From: Heloderma charlesbogerti
Lineage: Eukaryota > Chordata > Lepidosauria > Squamata > Helodermatidae
Direction of reading: 5' to 3'
DNA: 64,000 nt
Assembly (NCBI GenBank): GCA_026122225.1
Contig: JANEZZ010001959.1
Coordinates: 2,117,501-2,181,500 of the forward strand
Part shown: positions 10,078 to 20,648 of the stretch, piece by piece
How the letters are laid out: every line of letters begins with the position of its first letter
Numbering within the stretch: the stretch's first letter is position 1
The notes under the pieces: model-generated
Seen by the model: the letters and a program-made list of their open reading frames with translations, nothing else
Databases searched by the model: none
Told to the model about the DNA's origin: nothing
Position numbers and translations under genes: made by a program

Positions 10078-12246
10078 ACAGTCAGTAAAAACAAGACCTG
10101 GAGCTGACTGTGGCTCAGATCATGAGATGCTTCTTGCAAAATTTCGGCTTAAATTGAAGAACGTAGGGAAAACCACTAAACCAATCAGGTATGACCTCAA
10201 TCATATCCCTTATGAATATACAGTGGATGTGAGGAATAGATTTCAGGGATTAGACCTGATAGACAGAGTGCCTGAGGAACTATGGATGGAGGTCCGTAAC
10301 ATTGTTCAAGAGAAAGCAACGAAATCCGTCCCAAAGAAAAAGAAATGCAAGAAAGCCAAGTGGCTGTCTGATGAGGCTTTACAAGCAGCTGAGGAAAGAA
10401 GGGAAGCGAAAAGCAAGGGAGAAAGGGGAAGATATATCCAACTGAATGCAGACTTCCAGAGAATAGCAAGGAGAGACAAGAAGGCCTTCTTAAATGAACA
10501 ATGCAAAGAAATCGAGGAAAACAACAGAATGCGAAAGACTAGAGATCTCTTCAAGAAAATCGGAGATCTCAAGGGAACGTTTTGTGCAAAGACGGGCATG
10601 ACAAAGGACAAAGAAGGCAGGGACCTAACAGAAGCAGATGAGATTAAGAAGAGGTGGAAAGAATACACAGAAGAACTATACAGGAAAGATCTGAACGTCC
10701 CTGATAGCCATGATAGTGCGGTCACTGAACTCGAGCAGGACATCCTAGAGAGTGAAGTCAAGTGGGCCTTAGGAAGCATTACTAACAACAAAGCTAGCGG
10801 AGATGACAGTATTCCAGCCGAGCTATTTAAAATCCTAAAAGATGATGCTGTTAAAGTGCTGCACTCAATATGCCAACAAATTTGGAACACTCAACAGTGG
10901 CCACAAGACTGGAAAATGTCAGTTTACATTCCAATTCCAAAGAAGGGCAATGCCAAAGATGTTCAAACTACCGTACAATTGCGCTCATTTCACATGCCAG
11001 CAAGGTGATGCTCAAAATCCTACAAGCTAGGCTTCAGCAGTATGTGAACCGAGAACTACTGGAAGTACAAGCTGGGTTTCGAAGAGGCAGAGGAACTAGA
11101 GATCAAATCGCCAACATTCGCTGCATCATGGAGAAAGCAAGAGAATTCCAGAAAAACGTCTATTTCTGCTTCATTGACTATGCTAAAGCCTTTGATTGTG
11201 TGGATCACAACAAACTGTGGCAAATTCTTAAAGAGATGGGAGTACCAGACCACCTTACCTGTCTCCTGAGAAACCTGTACGAGGGTCAAGAAGCAACAGT
11301 AAGAACCAGACATGGAACAACCGATTGGTTCAAAATTGGGAAAGGAGTACGACAAGGCTGCATATTGTCGCCCTGCTTATTTAACTTATATGCAGAGTAC
11401 ATCATGAGAAACGCCGGGTTGGATGAATCACAGGTCGGAATTAAGATTGCTGGGAGAATTATCAACAACCTCAGATACTGCAGACGATACCACCCTAATG
11501 GCAGAAAGCGAAGAGGATCTCAAGAGCCTCTTGTTGAGGGTGAAAGTGGAGAGTGCAAAAGCTGGTTTGAAACTCAACATTAAAAAAGCTAAGATCATGG
11601 CATCTGGCCCCATCACTTCCTGGCATATAGAAGGGGAAGAAATGGAAGCAGTGACAGATTTTATTTTCTTGGGCTCCAAGATCACCGCAGATGGTGACTG
11701 TAGCCATGAAATTAAAAGACGCTTGCTCCTTGGGAGGAAAGCTATGGCAAACCTAGACAGCATAGTAAGAAGCAGAGACATCACCTTGACGACAAAGGTC
11801 CGTATAATCAAAGCTATGGTTTTCCCAGTAGTAATGTATGGCTGTGAGAGCTGGACTATAAGGAAGGCTGAGCGCCGAAGAATTGATGCTTTCGAACTGT
11901 GATGCTGGAGAAGACTCTTACGAGTCCCCTGGACTGCAAGGAGGTCAAATCAGTCAATCCTAAAGGAAATCAACCCTGACTGCTCATTGGAAGGACAGAT
12001 ACTGAAGCTGAAGCTCAAATATTTTGGCCACCTAATGCGAAGAGAAAACTCTCTGGAAAAGACCCTGATGCTGGGAAAGACTGAAGGCAAAAGGAGAAGG
12101 GGACGGCAGAGGATGAGATGGCTAATAGCATCACCGATGCAATGAATATGAACTTGAGCACACTCCGGGAGAGAGCGCAGGACAGGAAGGCCTGGCGTGC
12201 TATGGTCCATGGGGTCACGAAGAGTCGGACACGAATTAACGACTGA
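10078..12246 (+). mobile_element. BovB (RTE-clade) LINE, 5'-truncated copy
   Basis: This is a non-LTR retrotransposon of the BovB family, known to be shared between squamates and ruminants by horizontal transfer. It would code for an apurinic-type endonuclease plus reverse transcriptase. The copy starts inside the endonuclease C-terminus, keeps the whole reverse transcriptase region and the C-terminal domain, and runs to the family 3' end (GGGGTCACGAAGAGTCGGAC, then ACGACTGAAC). The repeated target word AGAGTCAACCC flanks it on both sides. BovB tails are the presumed template for Sauria SINE mobilisation, and two such SINEs lie at 30735 and 37893. Confidence 0.93.
10082..12236 (+). pseudogene. 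Broken BovB endonuclease/reverse transcriptase reading frame
   Basis: The frame opens with the endonuclease motif GADCGSDHE (SDH at 10115-10123) and continues to about 10960. A one-base loss there moves the frame to the one containing SNYRTIALISHASK, FIDYAKAFDCVDHNK (RT motif around 11170-11205) and KGVRQGCILSPCLFN. Around 11474-11490 a one-base gain disrupts the catalytic YADD box itself. The third frame carries DDTTLMAESEEDLK and GSKITADGDCSHEIKRR up to a TGA at 11900-11902, where a Trp codon is expected after FEL. Similarity continues past this stop. A further base loss near 12122 precedes KAWRAMVHGVTKSRT. It cannot make a working enzyme. Confidence 0.9.
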
Positions 12247-12312
12247 ACAAGAGTCAACCCACTGGAATGAATGGGACTTAAGTTAGACTAATGCTGGATA
12301 CAACCCATTGGA
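12247..12312 (+). mobile_element. Small DNA element, right part (after BovB)
   Basis: CAACCCACTGGAATGAATGG, ACTTAAGTTAGACTAATGC and TGGATACAACC continue the element that begins at 9992. Its ends are inverted to each other (TATCCAATATTAGT and ACTAATGCTGGATA). The intact sister copy is 37455-37545. Confidence 0.7.
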
Positions 12313-13091
12313 TGCAATCCATTATTCTACAAGTTTCAATTTCTGTCTAAGATCCCATCATAATTCATAAGGTTCCATTAATGTGGAACCTGATATCAAC
12401 TGGTCGACACATTACAAGCATTATGTGGATACACCTGGATACAGCCTCTTCCCCTTTTTCTTCACAACATCTGGAGAAGATCCACCCTATTGCCATCTCC
12501 TTCCAGGACATTCCATACTCATAATTATTTGAAAATACAACAGTGGGCTGGTGGATGATCATATCTCAGGTTGAGGTATGAATAAGCCTAGTGGGCACAC
12601 ATGCAACTCCTGTGTTCCTCTCTTTGTGGGCAGGGCTACTGCTGTCATTTCCTGCTTGTGGACTTTCTGGAAGCATCTGGGCAGCCAGTGTGACAAACAG
12701 GATAGTGGACTTGATGAACCCCCCAGCCCTAAGAAGCTGCTGCTACTTTTGGTGTGCTTGATAGTGTTTGTGCTCCAGAAGAGCTTGGGGACATCTCCAG
12801 GACAGGTTCAGGACACCTGCCCAGAAACAGGGTTTTTCCATCTTGCCTCTCCTGATGCTCTGTTGCCGAGAGGCAGCCAGAAGAGGTGTTGCCATGTGGG
12901 CGTTGTTTCTTTGCTCAGGACATGGGACCCTGGTGAGAGGAGGGTCTCTTTCTACTGCTAGGGGGTAGGCTAATCAAGGTGCCTTCTGTTTTTCTTCTTT
13001 CCCTTTTTTGCTGTTTGATGGATGAACTATCTTATTGTTAGGCGTCTTCACATGAACTGTTTCGTGCATTGTTTAATGTGAGCATGGCCCA

Positions 13092-13408
13092 GTTTGCATG
13101 TCATGGTGGCAATTCCTGGGTTATTTAACCCAGGAATTGCCAAGGATGAACAGAGTGTGCAAGCCATTTCCACTCTTAATTAACAACCCAGGAACGTTCA
13201 TGGATCGTTTCATGACATGCAAACCCAGAAACTCTGGGTTCTTTATGGGTGTAACAACCTAGAGTTTCCAGGTTCACGCATCATGACACAGCCCAGGAAT
13301 GGGGTTTCCTGGGTTGTTAATTAAAAGTGGAAATGGCTTGCACTCTCCACTCGTCCCTGGCAATTTCTGGGTTAAACAACCCAGGAATTGCCACCATGAT
13401 ATGCAAAC
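13092..13408. mobile_element. Compound palindrome (foldback element with internal palindromes)
   Basis: The outer arms GTTTGCATGTCATGGTGGC (left) and GCCACCATGATATGCAAAC (right) are inverted copies. Pairing continues inward through TGCAAGCCATTTCCACT and its inverse AGTGGAAATGGCTTGCA. Each arm also has its own inner hairpin: GGCAATTCCTGGGTT paired with AACCCAGGAATTGCC at 13108-13141, and GGCAATTTCTGGGTT paired with AACCCAGGAATTGCC near 13359-13393. The centre carries further CCCAGAAACTCTGGG-type dyads. There is no coding capacity. Confidence 0.75.
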
Positions 13409-14029
13409 CAAGTCAGTATGTAGTTATTCATATTGGATATTGTTAACTGACGTTACTAATATGTCTTGCGTTACTTGCATTTTCACATGTTTTAGATGAA
13501 CTGTAATTGAGCTGACACTGTATTGTAAGGTATTATAATCTATAATCATGGCGATTGTATTTGTTTTGTGTGAATCACCTTGAGCACAATGTCTTGCAGA
13601 AAATGCAGGATACAAACAAATTGACTATGGTTTGACACAGCAGGTCTTGTGTGTTCTTACATTCAATATCCATTCCACTTGTCTCGGCCCCCCCATGCCC
13701 AGCAAAGTAAGATGAGAAACAAATGCATTTTACGCCAGTCAGTTATTTGAAACTGAATTGACAGGCTGTGACTGTATGTGCTAGAAATACAGACAATCAA
13801 ATACACGCCCCTCACATAGGTTTGCCCTCCACTCCCTCCCAGATCTATTTACAGTGGGAAAACACCCTTTCTCCAAATCCCATGTTTCAGGGTTTGCATC
13901 TGGAAATTCCTAATCTAATGGGTGATGCTCAAGTATGTTGAGTTAACAGACAGCTTTAATAGGAATAAATGACCATGACCAATAGATGTATCAAGTATAA
14001 ATAGGAGGCTATTGAGGCATATATGTGGT

Positions 14030-14112
14030 ATGGTTAAGAAGTTAATATGTGGTTAATATGTGGTTAAGAGTGTTGGACTAGCAGTGGGGATACCCAGGTT
14101 CAACTCCCCACT
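14030..14112 (+). mobile_element. CORE-type tRNA SINE, head (split copy)
   Basis: TTAAGAGTGTTGGACTAGCA, then CCCAGGTTCAACTCCCCACT, matches the tRNA-derived head and B box of the SINE family seen complete at 35921-36174. The body resumes at 14322. ATGTGGTTAATATGTGGTTA at its start is a local duplication. Confidence 0.6.
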
Positions 14113-14321
14113 AAGGGTGGAAACAGACATTACCTTAAATCTGTGTCTAGCAGCCATATCTATTTTTTCCCTAGAGTAGGTGCAGGGGCCCTGATCCAGA
14201 CCTTAAAATCCCCATCCTAAGGTCCTGATCCCAATCAGGCCCCCTGCATCTACTCTGGAGTAAAGCTAAAAAAAAAAGTGCCTGTAGACACAGATTTAAA
14301 GTAAATGCCTGTTTTGGCCTT
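14113..14321. mobile_element. Foldback MITE inserted in a CORE-SINE
   Basis: The left end AAGGGTGGAAACAGACATTA and the right end, reverse complemented AAGGCCAAAACAGGCATTTA, are inverted repeats. Inner arms also pair: TCTGTGTCTA with TAGACACAGA, and GCAGGGGCCCTGATC with GATCCCAATCAGGCCCCCTGC. About 209 bp in all, sitting between the head and body of a SINE. Confidence 0.65.
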
Positions 14322-14400
14322 CATCCATGAAGCTCTCTGGCACTATCTCATCTCAACTTAACCCACCTCACAGGGTTCTTGTGAGGAAAAAATGGATGGG
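14322..14400 (+). mobile_element. CORE-type SINE, body (split copy)
   Basis: CATGAAGCTCTCTGGCACTA, then CCCACCTCACAGGGTTCTTG and TGAGGAAAAAATGGATGG, match the CORE-derived body of the family at 35921-36174 (TACCTCACAGGGTTGTTG, GAGGATAAAATGGA). The 3' tail is lost. Confidence 0.6.
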
Positions 14401-16343
14401 GGGGGGAGAACCGGGTAGAGAAAGAGGGTTTTTTTTTCTTCTGGGGGAAGATGATCTTGAGAGAGAAAGGGTTTTGAGGTGAGTGATCTTGACAGAAAGG
14501 GTGTGTGGGGTGAGTTGGCTGGCAGAGAGGGAAAAAGGAGGAGGTGGGTTGGCTGCCAGGGAGAAATTGAGTGGATTGAGCATTAATTGAGTGGAAAATT
14601 TCTGGGTAAAATTGATTTGGGGGTGATGTTCCTATTAATTTGGGGAAATAAATTCATTTTAGAGGGATATATTTAGAGGTTATTTGGGAAAATTAATTCG
14701 TTTTCCTTCTGTGAAATGCGTGTTCTGTTGGAGCAGAAAACTGGGTTCAGAAGAGTGGATTTGTGTTCAGACTCAACCTTTGCCTTGTACTCGGTTTCTT
14801 GGGCAAGTTGCTTGCCTCTTTACGTTCTGTAAAATTGGTATTTTGTAATGCAATATGGGATCAAATATTGGTTTTTTTGTACTGGGGGCTCAAACCCAAC
14901 CTCTGCTTCGTACACAGGTTACCTGCTCTTTCTGGCTAGCCACACCCAGGGACAGGCATTTTGTGACTAGCCACGTCCTCGCAGCAAACGTTTTGTGGTG
15001 GTGCCCACCAGTTTCTCAAATTTAAAATTATTTCTCATTTCAAATTTCAAAATATGCCCCAAAAGAGCCTCTGGCCTACCTTCTGCGTTTGTATGATTTC
15101 AGTGTTACCCAAAACTGGACACTGCTATTGGCCACATCTGAAGTAGATGTTTCAGCAAGTCAGATGTCTCAGAGATTTAATTCCAAGTTAGATTTCTGAC
15201 TAGCACTTAAGAGAACTCCAGCTGCTTGTGATTATAGATGTAAGTAATTGAGAGACAGCCAGAGGACATATGCTGTTGCCATCCTGCTGATGTATATGGA
15301 GATGGTTTTACCTTCACCTGAAATGGTTACAATTTGCTCCACTCCTGCATCTTCTCTTCCCTCTCACAACCCCAGTCTTTCAATCCTTAGTAGTCTACCT
15401 ACTCACATACCATGTGGAACTAGGAACAGTTTGACCTTCTCATTAAAATGAAAGGAGTCTGACAAAGCACTGAAGTCTATCTTGACAGGAGGAAATGCTA
15501 CCCTTAGAACTGTCATGTAACTGAATGGCTGGAGGATTTGGAATTGTGAACATCTGCTGCAATTATTATTTTTAAACTACACACATTTTACACAGCAGTT
15601 GTAATCAGGACTTGATTCAGAACAGGTAGCACCATTACTTCTCTTGTACCAAACAAGAGACTTGATTAGAATGCTAAGGCAGTCTCTCTTCCTCATTATG
15701 GGTATAAATACAGGACTTCTGTTCACAGAGTCTGCCAGGCTAGGGGCATTTTTTTAGAAAAACTGCACTACTCAAAAAAACTTTTATTCAAGACTTGTTT
15801 ATGCAGCTCTTCACTCCAACATGATTGCCTCACTTCAGCATTAAAATCCACAAATATTTTTTTTGGGGAAGACACTTCACATTTTCATTGTCCGTGCATT
15901 TTCCAATAAAGACCAAAAAATGTGTTTTCCTTTTAACATAGATCTATAATTTTCCTCTAACTACTTTTTTCTCCCTGTGTCTAATGTTGAAAAGAGACGG
16001 ATGGACACACCTACCATTAAAAAAAAATCTCTCACTTCTTTACATCACAAACAGGTATAAACTGTAAATGCTTCTAGAGTGTTTGTGAAGTCATTGCCTT
16101 GTGCTATGGTCTTCAGATTATATAAAACGGCACTATAGTCCTTGATTATGCTGGATATATAGACCAGATGGGTTTTTCTTTTATTGGTGATTGAAGGAAC
16201 AGATGCTACAATATTCATGATAGGAAGAGAACAGGGTTCAACCATGTAAGTCAAGCAAAACAGGTGACAGATAAAATTGTGGTATAAAGCCTAGAGATTT
16301 ATGCAGTAGGGAAAAACCAACTTTAACCATTACATTTATGATA
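14401..16343. other. Unique intronic sequence
   Basis: Apart from a G-run at 14397-14408 and a purine-rich stretch up to about 14560, I see no repeat I can name. Open frames here are short and lack family signatures. Confidence 0.5.
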
Positions 16344-16428
16344 TTATATTTCTTTATCTTTCAGTATTATCTCTAGTGGACCAAACAGATCTAGAAATTC
16401 TCTCTCCAAATCATTGTCTGGAGGTTGC
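16344..16428 (-). other. Exon-like segment downstream of the PPM1L exon (weak candidate)
   Basis: On the minus strand a T-rich tract ending in TTTATTTAG is followed by 85 bases that read, in one frame, 27 codons starting QPPDNDLEREFLDLFG before a TAA. The amino acid mix looks protein-like. However, the phase needed does not fit the phase-1 end of the PPM1L exon, and no polyadenylation signal follows. In the matching phase it stops after 12 codons. It could be an unused or poison exon, or chance. Confidence 0.2.
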
Positions 16429-16604
16429 CTAAATAAAAAAATATATTTTTATCTGTAGAATGCTTGTAAGAAGTGATAGTTCTGCAGAAAGGAGTGTAGT
16501 GCAATGAATCATGTAGACTTGGATACTTACAATCCAGGATACCTTCCATAAGGAACTTAAGGGGAGTATGAAGTCTGCAGCTGAACTTTCCCCCTAAATT
16601 GTCA

Positions 16605-16610
16605 ACATAC
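16605..16610 (-). other. PPM1L: Splice donor of the PPM1L exon
   Basis: On the minus strand the exon ends GATGAAGCAG and is followed by GTATGT, a good U1-type 5' splice site. It splits a glycine codon after its first base, so the next exon must start in phase 1, as expected for the EAGTTC junction in the family. Confidence 0.85.
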
Positions 16611-16785
16611 CTGCTTCATCGTAGGATACAGTCAACTTTTCCAGCATTTCTCGGTCAACTGACAGAATCTGTTGTTCCAGGATGGTCTGGTAAGACAATA
16701 CACTATTCTCCTTGTCTTTCTCATAGTCTTGAAGATGCTGTTTTAGGACTTCAGGTAAGCGGGACTTCACATATTCTGCTGCTGA
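16611..16785 (-). CDS. PPM1L: PPM1L internal coding exon (PP2C-type protein phosphatase 1L)
   Basis: Read on the minus strand this 175-base segment is open from a phase-0 start to a phase-1 end: 58 codons beginning SAAEYVKSRLPEVLK and ending LEKLTVSYDEA, plus one G. I recognise it as the part of PPM1L just after the DGHGGE metal-binding motif of the PP2C fold. PPM1L is an ER-membrane-anchored, Mg/Mn-dependent Ser/Thr phosphatase, described in stress-kinase (TAK1/ASK1) and ceramide-transport regulation. The segment contains the helical EYVKSRLPE stretch, the charged QDYEKDKEN loop and the DREMLEKLTVSYDEAG region leading to the next strand. The acceptor is TTCAG before TCAGCAGCA and the donor is GCAG followed by GTATGT. 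No stop, frameshift or unusual residue is seen. Val in PEVLK and in LSVDRE look like conservative differences from the mammalian protein as I remember it. The exon carrying the membrane anchor and the exons carrying the rest of the catalytic domain are outside the window. Confidence 0.95.
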
Positions 16786-16823
16786 CTGAAGAGGGGGAAA
16801 GGGGAAAAAAAAAACCTAGTTAG
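16786..16823 (-). other. PPM1L: Splice acceptor, polypyrimidine tract and candidate branch point of the PPM1L exon
   Basis: On the minus strand the bases just upstream of the exon read as a long T/C tract ending in CCCCCTCTTCAG. A CTAAC motif, a good vertebrate branch-point match, lies at 16819-16823, about 34-38 bases before the exon. Together these make a strong 3' splice site and fix the exon's 5' edge at 16785. A second AG lies four bases inside the exon (TCAG), but the upstream AG gives the codons expected for the family. Confidence 0.85.
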
Positions 16824-17454
16824 CTCTTTGTAACCTGTTATAAAGTTTAGTTACCTGACCATGTATTTGGGTGCCACCTACCCTTCCTTAATAGGGTGCC
16901 CAAAACCAAGTTGTACAGATCTGTCAACTACACTAGCGAAGTTGAAAATTCTGTGTAATAAGGCGTTGTCACATTTGGCTTCACTCTTAAAGATAAATGG
17001 TTTCTTCATTTGGATTTGGAAAAGTATCAGACTATCTATCTATGGATTTCTTTGGATCTGGTTATATGAGCTCTTAACCATGTTCATTTCTGGTCTCTAC
17101 CTCTGTTGGTTACACATCCTTTAAAATAACAACTCCTCCTACTTCTGATTTTCCAAATCCTTTCAAGGAACTAGACACACTTTTCCCAGGATATCACTGT
17201 TGTAATATTTGGTGCTGCAAACTTTGTAAAATGATACCACAGGAAATTTAAGTACAGAACAAGCTAGTATTAGTTAACAAAGTGCATTTCTTACAATAAC
17301 GGATCTCAAAATGGCTACTGCCCTAGGATTCAGTTCTCTGCAGAACATTCTGGGGAACTGCTTTCCTCTATGCACTTACTCACAGATCACTTTGGTTCCC
17401 GCTATCATTACAGTTGGTACTCAGGAAGACAGAATCCATTTCCTGATATTACAG

Positions 17455-17815
17455 AAGTATTAATATATACATATTATTTTATTTGTACCTTGTCTTTCTA
17501 CCAAAAAAATGGCTTACAGAATCAATTAAAACTGATCAACAATACATTCAAATACAATAAAAACAGATTACAAGGAATTTTTAAAAATCAAAACCAGCAC
17601 CCAACCCAACAGACCCTACAGGCTAAAGGCCTTCTTAAATAAAGTGGTCTTTGCTTGCTGGCAGAAGGACACCAGAGAAGGAGCAAACCTAGCCTTCCTT
17701 GGAGGGAGTTCCACAACCTGGGAGCGGGCACTGAAAAGACCCTCTCTCGGGTCACCACGAAACATGCCTCTGAAGGTGGCAGTCTCAAAAGAATTCCACA
17801 TACTGGGGAATTAAA
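17455..17815 (-). mobile_element. LINE 3' fragment, antisense (CR1/L2-like)
   Basis: The plus strand reads TTTATTTGTACCTTGTCTTT, then GGCTTACAGAATCAATTAAA, GGCCTTCTTAAATAAAGTGG, GGAGGGAGTTCCACAACCTG and CCTCTCTCGGGTCACCACGA. This is the reverse complement of a LINE ORF2 end and tail. The minus strand keeps a 66-codon frame with RERVFSVPAPRLWNSLQGR, which matches LINE C-termini. A related copy lies at 43140-43720. Confidence 0.65.
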
Positions 17816-17879
17816 AACAAAAACAAATCCCCATTATTGCTATCTCAAGATTATAAGAATCTTATAAGAATACAATAGT

Positions 17880-19450
17880 CACATAAAGTCTGTGACCTGG
17901 CCCTCAAAGAAAGCTTGAACTACTATGAATAAACTGAGTGCAATAGAGTGCTTAGCTCAAGGATTTAATTCAGTCTGCATTTTTAAGTGAACCAAACAGA
18001 TTCACACTTCCCGGACTTATGCGCAGTTTAGTTATCTTTCCTTTTTGCACTTCTCCAAATTTTGCAATACAGTTCTCAGTTCAAAAAAATGTACAAAGAT
18101 GAGGACAGAAATGCATATTTTAGGGTAAAATGTTTACACAATGCGTATTTTGTATGCTGTTAAACATAACATTTTTTTTTGCTTTTTAAATCATAGATTT
18201 ATGTGGAAACGGGATGGGACTTATGAATGAACACATGCAAAATTAAGACAGACCAGAAATAGACTAATAGGTCCATCCTCATACTTAACTACCACAGATA
18301 GCGAAGTATAAGCTATATACTAATGGAAACAGTAATACACTCTCTTTATAGCATCAGATTCTGGTTGCTGAAAAGCTACCACATAACTAACTTGTTTCAG
18401 ATTCCTATAGAATCAACAGTATACTGGGAAGACTTTGGCCTTTTCTTGCTGAATAATCATTTAAATTCCTCAGCAGGATGGCTGTAGAGTAATGCTTCCT
18501 TTCAGTAATTTAAATACAGTTCACCCGATAGTTGTTATTTGATTAAATTATTCAGAATAGCTATAGCTAAATTTAGGACTCAATCACCAGTGAACAGTTG
18601 TTAAATCGCATGGATCACCAGTAAATAATATTGTGCAGCGTTATTCGTGCCAAAGGGGGCATCCAAAATATGCAGATAATGAAACGTTTATAAACAGAAA
18701 GGCAATGTACATGACATTGAATTTGCATTTTGTAAGTATACACAACACCTTGGTCATATTAAGCTAAATAGATGGAAATGCAAAACCTGATGGTAGTTTG
18801 TAAACTGGTAAAAAGTAAAAATAGTAAACAAAAGGCAAAAAAATCAACATTTATCTAATAGATAAACAACAGATTAATTACTTTTAAATTCTGTCATAAC
18901 AAACACCTTGAGGCAAGAAAACAACTCTTGAATTTAGTTCCATTGTAACTAATGTAAAACAGAAGGTTTACTTTGCAGCATGTGGATCTGGATTAATATC
19001 ATCTTGCCATAATAATTAAATATTCAGAGGACATAACTGAAGAAAATAAATAGCTTGACACAACAAGGAGGGGTCAGCAAAATGGTCTTCCATAATTCAG
19101 CAAGACTGGATGTTGCAGAAAGGAGCTCTGAGTTGCTTTTCAGAGATGCATCTTTTCAATTAACATTGTCACGCTGAACGCACACAGAAACGTCAGTTAA
19201 TAGCTGCTTTCACACTTTTTGCTGAACGCATGTGGAGGTTGGGGTCAGAAGGCATAATCCCCCTCCCCACCCCCTCCATGCAAATTACATGAAGGAATGA
19301 TGTGAAAGGGGCTAATGACTTGCACATACAATTCTGTACAAGATGGCACATTTGACTAGAGATCTGTGTAGCAAATATTCTTCAAAGGAGGATTGTATAT
19401 GTTCACTAAACAGAATAGGTACAAATATTACTGGAGCCATTCCTCTCTAT
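17880..19450. other. Unique AT-rich intronic sequence
   Basis: This stretch is AT-rich with no repeat I recognise. The segment around 18500-18780 has a balanced, non-simple composition and is one of several places where a conserved noncoding element could sit, but I cannot show conservation. Confidence 0.4.
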
Positions 19451-19847
19451 GGCATGTGCTACACACGGAAATTTAGAGCCTCAACTGAGTGAAGGCTAAC
19501 AAGCAGAGTGTGGCCCAATGCTTGATCCAGGCTTTGGGGAGAGGGGTTGGGCAGGATACCCTTGGTGGGCCTTCTCCCCTCTGGTGCTCCTTTCAATTGT
19601 TGTGGAAGCATCTCCTCCTCCTCCTGATGGGTGGATGAAGGAGAGAGAAGACGGCAGCAAGGAGGAACAGTGGCAGTCCTGGCCACATACTGTGGGAGAG
19701 GGCAGGCAAGGAGGCAAAGGCAGGTACTGCTGCTCCTGACCACCACTGCCACTAACCCTTCTTTCTGAGCAGGCAGGCAAGACAGCAACAAGGAAAGCTG
19801 CAGGAGGAGTTGGGCAACAAAGGGCCCTTTTGCTTCAACATCTCCCT

Positions 19848-19916
19848 CAAGCCGCCTTGAGTGCCATTTGTGGGAGAAAGGCAGGGTATGTCAAATAAAT
19901 GAATATATAAATAAGA
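19848..19916 (+). mobile_element. LINE/SINE 3' tail fragment (L2-type)
   Basis: CAAGCCGCCTTGAGTGCC, AGAAAGGCAGGGTATG and AAATAAATGAATATATAAAT match the common tail shared by L2 LINEs and their SINE partners in reptiles. Confidence 0.55.
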
Positions 19917-20648
19917 CACGAGCCCTCATATGGTCAAATTAGAGCCATAGTTTACATTTCTCATTCATTTTTCCATAAGGAAGTCACTTAATAAACATTC
20001 ATTCTTATGAACTGTGCACCTAAGCACTTGCAGTCTCCTTGTCTGTGTCTGTATTTCTATTTCCATGGATCCTGAACGTCTTGGTTTGGGCATCTTTACC
20101 CTGAAGGCCAGCCAACAAACCCCTGTTGACATTCCAGGAAGCACATTTTCTTGTCCAGAAAATGAAAGAAAATGGAGGGACTGTGGCTGCATGAGAATGC
20201 AGGAAATAATGCTTTACAGTTCCTGTATGAAGAACCCTGGGCTACTGGAATTCTCAAAATAAGCACTATCTCATGGATACTCCATCCGTGGTATTTCACA
20301 TACCTGGAATGGGGCACTTAGTTTATGCAAGGATGGTCAAACGTCCCCAAGAAACAGGGTTTCCTCACGATAATTTGGTGCCAGAACAAGAAAAACTAGA
20401 TCGCACACATATGATGCCTTGGAAGAAAAGTGGAAGACCTCTGCAGAAATTAGTTAATAAATAATTCCCTCCCTGCCTTATGGTTAAAAAAAAGGATGCC
20501 TCACTCAGCCTCATTGCTACCCCAGAATGGCAAATAGACTGCGAATCTCTAAAGATTCCTTCCTCGTACTTTACAGACTATAGCAACAGCCATTGAAAAC
20601 ATAGGAAAAATACTCTGATTTATAGGTGTTTGGGTAAGTTTCAGATAT

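Larger units (their letters stand above)
1..16610 (-). other. PPM1L: PPM1L intron downstream of the recognised exon (partial)
   Basis: Everything left of the exon should be intron if the PPM1L call is right. No reading frame here resembles the following PP2C exons, which should carry DLTVANVGDSR-like and ASDGLWD-like motifs. The segment is dense in mobile elements listed separately. The stretches 1-455, 1706-2750, 3090-4137, 5920-7235, 8240-8620, 9400-9990 and 12310-13090 show nothing I can name. Confidence 0.8.

Noticed and set aside
12578..12961. 127-codon plus-strand frame with a hydrophobic leucine stretch
   Set aside because: It resembles no family I know, lacks splice context and conserved motifs, and frames of this length occur by chance in 64 kb of six-frame sequence.
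16045..16254. 69-codon minus-strand frame near the PPM1L exon
   Set aside because: There is no matching splice phase and no PP2C similarity. The location alone is not enough to call an exon.
19459..19791. 110-codon minus-strand Cys/Leu/Ser-rich frame
   Set aside because: Composition reflects a GC-rich pyrimidine-biased stretch. The overlapping frames are similarly open, which points to base bias and not coding.
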